Positions 7,581-15,333 of a DNA stretch of 64,000 nucleotides are shown one piece after another. Source of the stretch: Streptomyces endocoffeicus (GTDB lineage: Bacteria > Actinomycetota > Actinomycetes > Streptomycetales > Streptomycetaceae). Positions within the stretch are counted from its first letter, which is position 1, and each line of letters begins with the position of its first letter. The notes beneath the pieces were generated by a model, which saw only the letters and a program-made list of their open reading frames with translations, was not told the origin of the DNA and ran no database searches. Position numbers and translations under genes: made by a program. The DNA is taken from assembly GCF_016741935.1 (NCBI RefSeq), contig NZ_JAERRG010000033.1, positions 23,966 through 87,965 on the forward strand. The letters run 5' to 3'.

Positions 7581-9434
7581 CTACGGCGTGTAGAGCTGGG
7601 CGCGCGGCACGATCTGCTGGGGCACGCTGGGGCTGGACCACAGCAGCTTCATATGGGCCTCACCGGTCTGCTCGGTGTACTCGATCCGGATGGCGTGCTT
7701 CGTACCGGCGCGCAGCGCGACGGTCGCCTTGTCGACCTGTGGACCGTGCGGGGTGGTGGCGTCGATGACCAGACGGCCGTCGATCCACACCCGCGCGGTG
7801 TCGTCGGAGACGGCCGAGAGCGTGTAGGTCTCGCTGTGCCGGGGCTGGAGATAGCCGGTCCAGCGGACGCCGAAGTGGTCGGCGGCGACGTCGGCGGCCG
7901 GGGAGCCGGCGAACCGCCAGGTGTGGTTGACGGTCGGGTCGGTCCGGGTGACGGCCGGCGGCCCGGTGAAGGTCTCATTGGCGAAGACCTCCTCCCGGAG
8001 CCCCTGGCCCTGCCCCTGAGGTGCGGCCGGGACCGGTTTCACCGTCAGCTCGATCACCGAGGCGATGTCGTCGGCCGGTCCGCCGGAGGGGGTGAGGTCG
8101 AAACCGTCGCCCGCCTTCGCCACCTCGACCCGCTGTCCGCTGCCCAGCACCCGGGCGCCCGTCACCGTGAACGGCGCCTTCGCGGTGAGGTGGAGCGGCT
8201 GACCGGCGGCGGGCCAGGAGGTGACGGACGCGTACAGCCGGTCGCCCGACCGGCTGACCGCGCCCCAGGACGGCTCGTCCACCAGCCCGGTGGCCCCGGC
8301 CCCGTACACCGCGCGGCCCTGGCCGGAGGTCCGCAGCCAGGAGCCGATCTCGCGCAGCCGGTCGACGGAGGGCTGGGGCACTCGGCCCAGTTTGTCGGGG
8401 CCGACGTTCAGCAGGTAGTTGCCGCCGCGGCCGGCGATGTCGAGGAGATTGCGGGTGAGGGTGGTGGGCGACTTCCAGTCCTGGTCGTACTTGGCGAAGC
8501 CCCAGTGGCCATTGAGGGTCATACAGCTCTCCCACAGCTGCCCGTCCACGGGCGCGTCCGGGATCTCCTGCTCGGGCGTTCCGTAGTCGCCGTCGACCAC
8601 GCGCCGCTTGCCGACCCGGTTGTTGGTGATCAGATCGGGGTCGAGCCCGTGGAGATAGGACTGGAGCCGCTCACCGTCCTGGGCGGACCAGCGGTTGGTG
8701 GGGTTGTCCGCGTCCCATTCCCCGTCGAACCAGAGCAGCGCCGGATGGTAGCTGTCGACCAGCTCCTTGAGCTGGGCGTACATCCGCTTCTCATAGCGCG
8801 GGAAGGTGGCGGGGTCGGCGAAGTCGGGGTCGTGCCAGTCCCAGATCGAGTAGTAGAAGCCGAGTTTGATCCCGGCGGCGTCCGCGGCGGACTTCAACTC
8901 GGCCAGGATGTCGCGCCGTTGGTCGAAGGAGGAGTGGTCGCGCAGATTCCAGGTGTTCTGCTTGGTCGGCCACATCGCATAGCCGTCGTGGTGCTTGGAG
9001 GTGATGACGATATAGCGCTGTCCGGCGTCCTTGGCCGCCTTGACGACGGCCTTGGCGTCGAAGGACGAGGGGTTGAAGTCCTGGGCGGCGTCCTCGTACT
9101 CGCTCATCGGGATCTGACAGTTCCGCTTGATCCACTCCGCGTCGCGGCAGACGGTCCCGTCCGCCCGCCGGTATTCGCCCTCCAGCTGGGAGTAGGCGCC
9201 GAAGTGGATGAACATCCCGAAGCGGTCCTGCCGCCACCAGTCGGTGCGGGCGGAGGTGAAGGGATCGTCGGTCGCGTAGTCGGTCCCGGGTCCGGGTTCC
9301 CGTGCCGTGGGGGGTGCAGTGGGGGGCGCCGCGGTGGCGGCGGAAGGGCCGCTGAGGATCGTCGCCAGCACCATGCCGAGCAGAAGGCTGAGCGCTCGGA
9401 GGGGGATGACGGCCCGTCGTCTGGACGTACGCAT
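7581..9434 (-). CDS. Secreted GH29 alpha-L-fucosidase with C-terminal PA14 domain
   Basis: A 617-residue exported glycosidase. A signal peptide spans residues 1-36 (MRTSRRRAV, a hydrophobic core, ATAAPP). The GH29 catalytic barrel covers about 55-390, with RFGMFIHFGAYS, SKHHDGYAMW, GFYYSIWDWHDPDF and the nucleophile region LLWFDGEWD (Asp about residue 238). A beta-sandwich follows, then a PA14-like domain in the last ~130 residues (EEVFANETFTGPPAVTRTDP, YTLSAVSDDTARVWIDGRLV), which usually binds carbohydrate. It removes L-fucose or related residues from external glycans. ATG at 9434 follows AGGAG. It is transcribed alone, converging on aceB. Confidence 0.93.
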   Translation of the reverse strand: MRTSRRRAVIPLRALSLLLGMVLATILSGPSAATAAPPTAPPTAREPGPGTDYATDDPFTSARTDWWRQDRFGMFIHFGAYSQLEGEYRRADGTVCRDAEWIKRNCQIPMSEYEDAAQDFNPSSFDAKAVVKAAKDAGQRYIVITSKHHDGYAMWPTKQNTWNLRDHSSFDQRRDILAELKSAADAAGIKLGFYYSIWDWHDPDFADPATFPRYEKRMYAQLKELVDSYHPALLWFDGEWDADNPTNRWSAQDGERLQSYLHGLDPDLITNNRVGKRRVVDGDYGTPEQEIPDAPVDGQLWESCMTLNGHWGFAKYDQDWKSPTTLTRNLLDIAGRGGNYLLNVGPDKLGRVPQPSVDRLREIGSWLRTSGQGRAVYGAGATGLVDEPSWGAVSRSGDRLYASVTSWPAAGQPLHLTAKAPFTVTGARVLGSGQRVEVAKAGDGFDLTPSGGPADDIASVIELTVKPVPAAPQGQGQGLREEVFANETFTGPPAVTRTDPTVNHTWRFAGSPAADVAADHFGVRWTGYLQPRHSETYTLSAVSDDTARVWIDGRLVIDATTPHGPQVDKATVALRAGTKHAIRIEYTEQTGEAHMKLLWSSPSVPQQIVPRAQLYTP

Positions 9435-9604
9435 GGCGGCTCCTGTGCTCGTGGATGGTCGGACAGGAGGGCTGGCCAGCCGCGTACGGGAACCTAGAAC
9501 CGGAAAGATGGGATGTCAACGGGGCCCGAGCGGCCTGACGGGCCGCCGGTGACGGCCGTAAGGCGGGCATCCCAGCGACCCATCCGATGTATCGGCTGCG
9601 GCGT

Positions 9605-10975
9605 TCAGCCTTCTTCCGCGATACGGGCCAGGCGCCGCGCCTCGGTGCGCGCCTCCCGCGCGATCTCGTCCTCGTCCACGGTGAGCAGCCGGCCCGACTC
9701 CACCACCGGAGCGCCGTTCACCAGGGACAGGGTCACCGGGGCCGGGGCGCCGAGGACGAGGGCCGCGACCGGGTCGGCGATGGACGAGTGGCCGAGGCCG
9801 TCCAGCTTCCACAGCACCAGGTCGGCCAGTTTGCCCGGCTCCAGCGAGCCGATCTCCTCCTGGCGGCCGAGCACCCGAGCACCGCCATGGGTGCCCAGGC
9901 GCAGCGCCTGACGCACGTTCAGCGCCTTCTCACGGTGGCCGCCGAGCCGGTTGATCAGCAGCGCGTTGCGCAGTTCGGTGTGGAGCTCACCGGATTCGTT
10001 GGAGGCGGTGCCGTCCACGCCGAGGCCGACCGGTACGCCCGCGGCGAGCAGATCGGGTACGCGGGCGATCCCGGCGGCGAGCCGGGCGTTGGACGACGGG
10101 CAGTGGGCCACCCCGGTGCCGGTGCGGGCGAACGCCCGGATGTCGGTGTCGTTCATATGGACGCAGTGGGCCATCCACACGTCCTCGCCCAGCCAGCCGG
10201 TGGATTCGAAGTAGTCGGTCGGCCCCATCCCGAACCGCTCATGGCAGAACTTCTCCTCCTCCACCGTCTCCGAGCCGTGGGTGTGCAGCCGTACGCCCTT
10301 GCGGCGGGCGAGCGTCGCGGACTCGCGGAGCAGTTCGGTGGAGACGGAGAAGGGCGAGCAGGGCGCGGCCGCGATCCGCAGCATGGCGTCGAACGCCGGG
10401 TCGTGGTGGGTGTCGATGGCCTCCTCGGTGGCGGCCAGCGCGTCCTCCGTGGACTCCACGGCGAAGTCCGGCGGCAGTCCGCCGTCGGAGGTGCCGAGGT
10501 CCATGGAGCCGCGGGCGGCGGTGAACCGCACCCCCAGCTCGCGGGCCGCGCGGATCTCGGCGCCCAGCAGATCGCCGCCGCCGCGCGGAAAGACATAGTG
10601 GTGGTCCATGGCGGTGGTGACCCCGCCGCGCACCATCATCGCGAGCGAGCCGCGGGCCGCCGCGTGGACCATCGGCTCGTCGATCCGCGCCCAGACGGGG
10701 TAGAGCGCGACCAGCCAGTCGAAGAGGTTGCTGTCCTGGGCCAGGCCGCGGGTGAGCCACTGGTAGAAGTGATGATGGGTGTTGACCAGGCCCGGGGTCA
10801 CCAGATGCCCCGTGCCGTCGACCCGGCGGACGACGTCCGCCAGCCCCTCCGGCGCGCGCCCCTCGCCCACCGACTCGATGCGGTGGCCCGCCACGACGAC
10901 ATGGCCGGAGGCGTACTCGGTGTCGTGGGCGTCCACGGTGGCGACGGCGCAGTTCTCGATGACGACGCGGTTCAC
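9605..10975 (-). CDS. 8-oxoguanine deaminase-type amidohydrolase
   Basis: A 456-residue amidohydrolase of the ATZ/TRZ group. Metal ligands appear in PGLVNTHHHFYQ (about residue 66), RLHTHGSE (about 232) and MAHCVHMN (about 268), with the catalytic Asp in GLGVDGTASNE (about 318). The sequence pattern is that of 8-oxoguanine deaminases, which convert 8-oxoguanine to urate. The gene is last in a minus-strand run uraD-uraH-urate oxidase, which supports delivery of urate to that pathway. The start is GTG at 10975, 40 bases after the urate oxidase stop. Guanine deaminase is an alternative, but the active-site layout differs. Confidence 0.87.
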   Translation of the reverse strand: MNRVVIENCAVATVDAHDTEYASGHVVVAGHRIESVGEGRAPEGLADVVRRVDGTGHLVTPGLVNTHHHFYQWLTRGLAQDSNLFDWLVALYPVWARIDEPMVHAAARGSLAMMVRGGVTTAMDHHYVFPRGGGDLLGAEIRAARELGVRFTAARGSMDLGTSDGGLPPDFAVESTEDALAATEEAIDTHHDPAFDAMLRIAAAPCSPFSVSTELLRESATLARRKGVRLHTHGSETVEEEKFCHERFGMGPTDYFESTGWLGEDVWMAHCVHMNDTDIRAFARTGTGVAHCPSSNARLAAGIARVPDLLAAGVPVGLGVDGTASNESGELHTELRNALLINRLGGHREKALNVRQALRLGTHGGARVLGRQEEIGSLEPGKLADLVLWKLDGLGHSSIADPVAALVLGAPAPVTLSLVNGAPVVESGRLLTVDEDEIAREARTEARRLARIAEEG

Positions 10976-11015
10976 GGAGCGTGGCCCTTCCGTCAGATGG
11001 TCAAGGGGGATCCGG

Positions 11016-11897
11016 TCAGTCGGTGGGGATCCGGGGCTCGGCGCCGTCCCGCAGCACGGTGGCCTCGATGAGCCCGTACGGCCGGTCGGCGGCGAAGTAG
11101 ACCTCGTTGTCGTTGGTGAGGCCGAAGGGTTCCAGATCGACCAGGAAGTGATGCTTGTTGGGCAGTGAGAGGCGTATCTCGTCGATCTCGGGGCGGTGCT
11201 CGATCACCCGCGCGCCCATCTGATAGAGCGTCTGCTGGAGCGAGTACGAGTAGGTTCCGGCGAACGCGCTCAGCAGATGGCCGCGCGCCTCGGTGTGGCC
11301 GTGGTCCCAGTCCGGCATCGGCCGGGCGTCCTCGCTCCAGCCGTAGCGCCAGCGGGCGCGCACATCGGTGGCGAGGATCCGGTCGCGCGCCTCCGGGAGC
11401 GTGGTGTACCGGTCCTTCACATAGCCCCAGAACTCGGAGTCCGTGGTGTTCAGGACGGTGAGGCCGGTGAGCCCGGAGACCACCTCCCAGCGCTCGCCGT
11501 CGAAGGTGATCTGGGCGGTGCGGACCTCCTGGCCACGGCGGACGAAGGAGTGCTCGGCGCTCCCGGCCGTCCCGATCCGCTCCCAGGCGTACTCCTCCAC
11601 GCGGACGCGGGCGCGGTGGATCGGCTCCTGGCTGGTGACGAAGTGGCGGGCCAGCCGGATGCCGAACTCCTCGGCCGTGTCGATGCCGTGTTCCTTGGCG
11701 AAGGCGTACACGGTGTTCTTGGCGGTGTCGGTCGGCAGGACGTTGGCGTTGCCGCCGGAGAGGTGGACCTCCTCCATCTCTCCGGAGAGCGCCACCGAGA
11801 CGTTGAGGTCCTTCAGGTGGTGCACGGCGCCGTCGCGCACCACCCGGACGACACGGGTTTCGGCTTTGCCGTAACTGTTCGGGCCGAGCGTGGGCAT
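11016..11897 (-). CDS. pucL: Urate oxidase (cofactor-independent uricase)
   Basis: A 293-residue uricase oxidising urate to 5-hydroxyisourate with O2. Family features: N-terminal NSYGKAETRVVRV (catalytic Lys, about residue 11), the NANVLPTDTAKNTVYAFAKEHG segment (catalytic Thr region, about 60-70), ALLRATDVRARWRYGW-like middle, and C-terminal LPNKHHFLVDLEPFGL (about 247-262). Length matches bacterial uricases. It begins five bases after the HIU hydrolase stop, so the two are translationally close in one operon. Confidence 0.95.
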   Translation of the reverse strand: MPTLGPNSYGKAETRVVRVVRDGAVHHLKDLNVSVALSGEMEEVHLSGGNANVLPTDTAKNTVYAFAKEHGIDTAEEFGIRLARHFVTSQEPIHRARVRVEEYAWERIGTAGSAEHSFVRRGQEVRTAQITFDGERWEVVSGLTGLTVLNTTDSEFWGYVKDRYTTLPEARDRILATDVRARWRYGWSEDARPMPDWDHGHTEARGHLLSAFAGTYSYSLQQTLYQMGARVIEHRPEIDEIRLSLPNKHHFLVDLEPFGLTNDNEVYFAADRPYGLIEATVLRDGAEPRIPTD

Positions 11898-11902
11898 CGG
11901 TG

Positions 11903-12241
11903 CTAGCTCCCTCGGTAGACGGAGTAGCCGAACGGGGTGAGCAGCAGCGGTACGTGGTAGTGCTCACCCGGCTCGACGGCGAAGGCGACCGCGACCTCCG
12001 GGAAGAAGGCGTGGGTCAGATACGGCCCGGTCTCGAAGCGCAGCCGTGCGTGGGTGGTGCCCTCGGGGAGGGCGGGCAGGTCCCCGCAGCGCCCGTCGGC
12101 GTCGGTGAGCGAGTCGGCGTGCGCCGTCCACTCCGTGCCGGGCCCGGAGCGGACGGACAGTTCGACGACCACGCCCACGGCGGGGCGGCCGATACTGGTG
12201 TCCAGGATGTGGGTGGACACCGAGGTGGCACCGCTCGTCAT
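11903..12241 (-). CDS. uraH: 5-hydroxyisourate hydrolase (transthyretin-like)
   Basis: A 112-residue HIU hydrolase making OHCU from 5-hydroxyisourate. It has the N-terminal STHILDTSIGRPA signature (catalytic His), the central RFETGPYL and HYHVPLLLTPFGYS segments, and the diagnostic C-terminal YRGS. ATG at 12241 overlaps the uraD stop as ATGA, indicating coupled translation. Longer in-frame extensions upstream are in the uraD shadow and were rejected. Confidence 0.95.
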   Translation of the reverse strand: MTSGATSVSTHILDTSIGRPAVGVVVELSVRSGPGTEWTAHADSLTDADGRCGDLPALPEGTTHARLRFETGPYLTHAFFPEVAVAFAVEPGEHYHVPLLLTPFGYSVYRGS

Positions 12242-12831
12242 CACCGCTCTCCTTCCGCCGGGGCCCGCGGGGCCTCCAGGGTTTCCGCCCGGGGTTCCGC
12301 CCGGGATTCCGCCCGGGATTCCGCCCGGGATTCCGCCCGGGATTCCGTCAGCCGGGTCAGCCGGATGCGGTTGATCTTTCCCAGTTCGGTGCGGACGATG
12401 TCGCGCTCGGTGTCGGCGTCGTGGTGGATCCGCTCGCGCAGCGCGGCCAGCATCTCCTCGCCGGTGCGGCCGGTGGCGCAGATCAGGAAGACATGGCCGT
12501 GGCGCTCCTGGTACGCGAGGTTCAGCTCCAGCAGCTCCGCGCGCTCCGCGTCCCGTACCCCGCTCTGCTCCCGCGCCGACGCGGCGTCGCCCGGTGCCGG
12601 GCGTCCGATGGGCGGATGCGCGGCCATCGCCTCGGCCAGGTCGGCGGCGGTCAGCCCGGCCGTGGCCGCGTCCGAGGCGTCGAGCAGCTCCCCGACCGTC
12701 GCGTACGGCCGCCCGGCCGCCACCGCCGCGCCCCAGGCCCGGCCGGCGCACACCGCGCGCAGCAGCGCGGCGGCGTCCCGGTCGGCCACCGCGTTGAACC
12801 GGGCCAGCCCCGGCGGTGCACTGGAAGTCAC
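12241..12831 (-). CDS. uraD: OHCU decarboxylase
   Basis: A 196-residue 2-oxo-4-hydroxy-4-carboxy-5-ureidoimidazoline decarboxylase giving S-allantoin. The active-site AAHPPIGRP (His about residue 71) and the helix with ELNLAYQERHGHVFLICATGR (about 99-119) are family hallmarks. The conserved domain ends at about residue 157. Beyond it is a tail of at least five ESRA/EPRA tetrapeptides encoded by a 12-bp tandem repeat. The tail is not part of the known fold. It is first in the operon with uraH, urate oxidase and 8-oxoguanine deaminase. Confidence 0.93.
   Translation of the reverse strand: MTSSAPPGLARFNAVADRDAAALLRAVCAGRAWGAAVAAGRPYATVGELLDASDAATAGLTAADLAEAMAAHPPIGRPAPGDAASAREQSGVRDAERAELLELNLAYQERHGHVFLICATGRTGEEMLAALRERIHHDADTERDIVRTELGKINRIRLTRLTESRAESRAESRAESRAEPRAETLEAPRAPAEGER
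12279..12350. repeat. 12-bp tandem repeat in the uraD 3' end
   Basis: Unit GGGATTCCGCCC, with slightly diverged flanking copies; exact copies start at 12303, 12315 and 12327. It is in frame and encodes ESRA repeats in the C-terminal tail of OHCU decarboxylase. Confidence 0.85.
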
Positions 12832-12904
12832 TCTCGCAAGCTAGGAGGCTCCCGCGCCGGGCGTCAACACTTTGTTGAAAAATCCGCGTAACGACGAGGA
12901 ATGA

Positions 12905-13276
12905 TCAATCCCCGCCCTTCTCCCGGTTGAGGTAGTTGTAGACGGTGAAGCGGCTGACCCCGAGGGCCCCGGCGACCGTCTCGACCCCATGGCGCACCGA
13001 GAACGCGCCGCGCTGCTCGAGCTGGCGGACCACGGACTGCTTGGTCTTGCGGTCCAGGGCCGAGAGCGGTACGCCGTAGCGGCGCTGGAGGTCGGCGAGG
13101 ATGCGGTCGAGTGAGTCCGACAGATGCGGCAGCCTTACGGCGACCACCGGACGGCCCTCCCAGGAGAGCACCACATCGTCGCCCCGGGCCCGGTCGGGGG
13201 CGATCATCTCGCCGCCCATGGCGTCGACGAGCGGCTTCACCGCGGCGGCGAAGGGGTGGTCGGCCGGTACGCTCAC
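12905..13276 (-). CDS. HTH regulator (YheO/DauR-like C-terminal HTH)
   Basis: A 123-residue protein. The N-terminal half (residues 1-60) is a small alpha/beta domain with WEGRPVVAVRLPHLSDSLDRIL. The C-terminal half is an HTH in a YheO/DauR-like arrangement: RYGVPLSALDRKTKQSVVRQLEQRGAF (about 67-93) followed by VAGALGVSRFTVYNYLNR (about 103-120). Whether the N-terminus senses a ligand is unknown. Its GTG start overlaps the stop of the gene upstream, so the two form a pair. They lie 73 bases before uraD on the same strand, so control of the urate genes is a reasonable guess. Confidence 0.75.
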   Translation of the reverse strand: MSVPADHPFAAAVKPLVDAMGGEMIAPDRARGDDVVLSWEGRPVVAVRLPHLSDSLDRILADLQRRYGVPLSALDRKTKQSVVRQLEQRGAFSVRHGVETVAGALGVSRFTVYNYLNREKGGD

Positions 13277-13524
13277 GCCTCGGCCTCCCCGAGGACGCTG
13301 ACCTGGAGCGAGATGCGGGTGGCACCGGCCTCGAGGGAGCTGCGCAGCAGCCGGTCGACGGCCTCGAGCACCGCCTCGGCCCCGCCCTCGGCCGTGTTGC
13401 CGAAGGGGCCGACGTCCACGGCGTCCAGCGGGGCGGCCTGGACGGTCTCGCGGGCGGTCACGGCGTGCGGCGGCACCTCGTCGAGGTCGAACGGTTCGGT
13501 GGTGAACTCAACCCTCAATCTCAC
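13273..13524 (-). CDS. Small MTH1187/DUF77-like (thiamine-binding-like) protein
   Basis: An 83-residue protein beginning MRLRVEFTTEPFDLDE. The centre DAVDVGPFGNTAEGG and the helix-strand AVDRLLRSSLEAGATRISLQVSV match the GPxGTxxEG...AGAxRV pattern of the MTH1187/YkoF (DUF77) family, whose members bind thiamine or similar small ligands. It overlaps the downstream HTH gene by four bases. The pair suggests a ligand sensor partnered with a DNA-binding protein; that is inference. The fold call rests on motif similarity only. Confidence 0.6.
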   Translation of the reverse strand: MRLRVEFTTEPFDLDEVPPHAVTARETVQAAPLDAVDVGPFGNTAEGGAEAVLEAVDRLLRSSLEAGATRISLQVSVLGEAEA

Positions 13525-13662
13525 GCCGCCAACCTACTGCGTCCCGCCCTAACACGGCGCCCCCGCCGCGGGGGACAGAACGCCCAAGTCCCTCCCCGCG
13601 GCCGCCCGCTTCGGGGAGCATGGACCGATACCGCGTCCGCCTTCCGCCCACGGAGCGTCCCG

Positions 13663-14367
13663 ATGACAGACAACGTGCCGGTGCGGTGTCCCGCGTGCCG
13701 TCGCGAGCAGTCGTTCGCGCCGCCCGCCTTCCCCTGTGCGTGCGGCGCCCCGGTCACCCTCCCCGTCCTCCGCGACGGCAGCCCGGAGGAGCTCTCCCAC
13801 CGCACCTGGGAGAACCTCTGGGTGGCGGTGAACTGCCCGTCCTGCGGCCGCCAGGGCCACTGGCCGCAGCCGGAGCTCGGCTGCGACTGCGGTGCGGTGG
13901 TCCGCGTGCCCGTCGCCGCCGCGCCGCCCCCGGTGGGCCCGGGGGTGACGGCCGGGCCCGGCGGCCCGGCGGTGCGGCGCCCGGCCTTCCGGCCGGTCAC
14001 GATCCGTACCGCGCGGGACGCGGTCACCGCCGCCGCGCAGTATCTGAAGTGGCTCGGCTTCCACAGCCTGCGGCCCTCGGAGGACCGGGCCGTCTCCGGG
14101 GTGGACCTCTGCGGGACGGGCGTGGTCGCCCAGGTCGATCCGACCACCCGCCCCACCGGGCTGCGGGACATCGAGTGCCTGTGGCTGAACGGGCTCCACA
14201 GGTCGGCCATGAGCGTCTTCTTCTCGCTCGCGGGCTACGCGCGGGAGGCGCGGGCGCGCGCCGACGCGCTGCATCTGCCGCTGTTCATCATGGATCTCAC
14301 CGGCACCCCGCAGCCCGTCAACGACCCGGCGGACGCACTGATCCGGATGGGCCCGCCCGACGGCTGA
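13663..14367 (+). CDS. Zinc-ribbon protein with restriction-endonuclease-like C-terminal domain, hypothetical
   Basis: A 234-residue protein. The first ~85 residues hold two zinc-ribbon-like units: CPACRREQSFAPPAFPCACG, then CPSCGRQGH paired with CDCG. A Pro/Gly linker (about 88-108) follows. The C-terminal domain (about 115-225) reads AAAQYLKWLGF, VDLCGTGVVAQVD and DIECLWLNG, a D-QVD layout reminiscent of restriction-endonuclease-like (Mrr-type) folds. Function is unknown. ATG at 13663 is preceded by GGAG. It stands alone, divergent from the DUF77-like gene. The nuclease-like fold needs confirmation by profile search. Confidence 0.72.
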   Translation: MTDNVPVRCPACRREQSFAPPAFPCACGAPVTLPVLRDGSPEELSHRTWENLWVAVNCPSCGRQGHWPQPELGCDCGAVVRVPVAAAPPPVGPGVTAGPGGPAVRRPAFRPVTIRTARDAVTAAAQYLKWLGFHSLRPSEDRAVSGVDLCGTGVVAQVDPTTRPTGLRDIECLWLNGLHRSAMSVFFSLAGYAREARARADALHLPLFIMDLTGTPQPVNDPADALIRMGPPDG

Positions 14368-14469
14368 CCCGGTCGGCCCTTGTGCTCATGACCGGGGGAA
14401 CGCTTCCTTTGGGGGACCACCCTCCACCGTTCACCCGTCCCATTCGCTCGACCGGCCGGAGGCCGAACG

Positions 14470-15219
14470 ATGGCTGTTCCGTGGTACCCGAGGTCATGGG
14501 CCGCTCTCGCCGCCGCCCTGACCCTCTTCCTGGTGACCGGATGCGGGGGCGGCGATGTGCCCCCGCCCGCGGTGGAGAGCTCCTCGCCCGCACCCGGGCC
14601 GCCGTCCAGCACTCCCGGACCGTCGACCACCGGCACCGGACCCGGCGGTGGGGGGAGCGTGGAGGAGGACATCCAGGCCGCGGTCTCCGTCACCAACACC
14701 TACTGGCGGACTCACTGGTCCCAGCTGTTCACCGGCGGCTACGGCCCGCCCCGGGTCGCGGGGGCCTACGACGGCGGCACCCCCGGCGCTCCGGTGTGCG
14801 GCGACGCGCCCCTACCGGACGACAACGCCGTGTACTGCCCGGACGGCGACTACATAGCGTGGGACATGGATCTGATGCGCTGGGGTCATGCGCGGGGCGA
14901 CGCGTGGGTCTATCTGGTGATCGCCCATGAGTGGGGCCACGCGGTCCAGAACCGGCTGGACGCGGGGCTGGTGGATCTGGCCCGTGAGCTCCAGGCCGAC
15001 TGCCTGGCCGGGGCGGTCCTCTTCGGCGCCGCGCAGGACGGGACGCTCACCTTCGAGGACGGCGACACCGAGGAACTGGCGGACGCCCTGACCGCGCTCG
15101 CCGACAGGACCCCGTGGACCGATGTCTCCGACCACGGCGACGCCTCCCAGCGGGTCTCCTACTTCAGCCGCGGCGCGCGATCCGGGGTGAAGTCCTGTCT
15201 GCCGAACGGCATTCAGTGA
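14470..15219 (+). CDS. Lipoprotein with neutral zinc metallopeptidase domain
   Basis: A 249-residue secreted lipoprotein. A signal sequence ends in the lipobox LVTGCG (Cys about residue 25). A Ser/Pro/Gly linker runs to about 63. The peptidase domain has the zinc motif AHEWGHAVQNR (about 156-166) and the downstream ligand helix ELQADCLAGAV (about 175-185), the signature of the putative neutral zinc metallopeptidase family (YpfJ-like). It probably acts at the outer face of the membrane; the substrate is unknown. ATG follows GGAGG. It is monocistronic. Confidence 0.9.
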   Translation: MAVPWYPRSWAALAAALTLFLVTGCGGGDVPPPAVESSSPAPGPPSSTPGPSTTGTGPGGGGSVEEDIQAAVSVTNTYWRTHWSQLFTGGYGPPRVAGAYDGGTPGAPVCGDAPLPDDNAVYCPDGDYIAWDMDLMRWGHARGDAWVYLVIAHEWGHAVQNRLDAGLVDLARELQADCLAGAVLFGAAQDGTLTFEDGDTEELADALTALADRTPWTDVSDHGDASQRVSYFSRGARSGVKSCLPNGIQ

Positions 15220-15254
15220 CGGGAGGCCGGTGACGCATGGCGTTCCCGGCGCGG

Positions 15255-15315
15255 GGGGGGTGTGGGCCCCTGCGGGGGTGTGGACCCCTGCGGGGGTGTG
15301 GGCCCCTGCTGTGGT
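15255..15315. repeat. Short tandem repeat downstream of the metallopeptidase gene
   Basis: Three near-identical copies of a ~20-bp GC-rich unit (core GGGGGTGTGGNCCCCTGC) fill the gap between two convergent genes. Each copy can form a small hairpin, so the array could serve in termination. Confidence 0.6.
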
Positions 15316-15333
15316 AGAGGGGCCCGCATCTCA

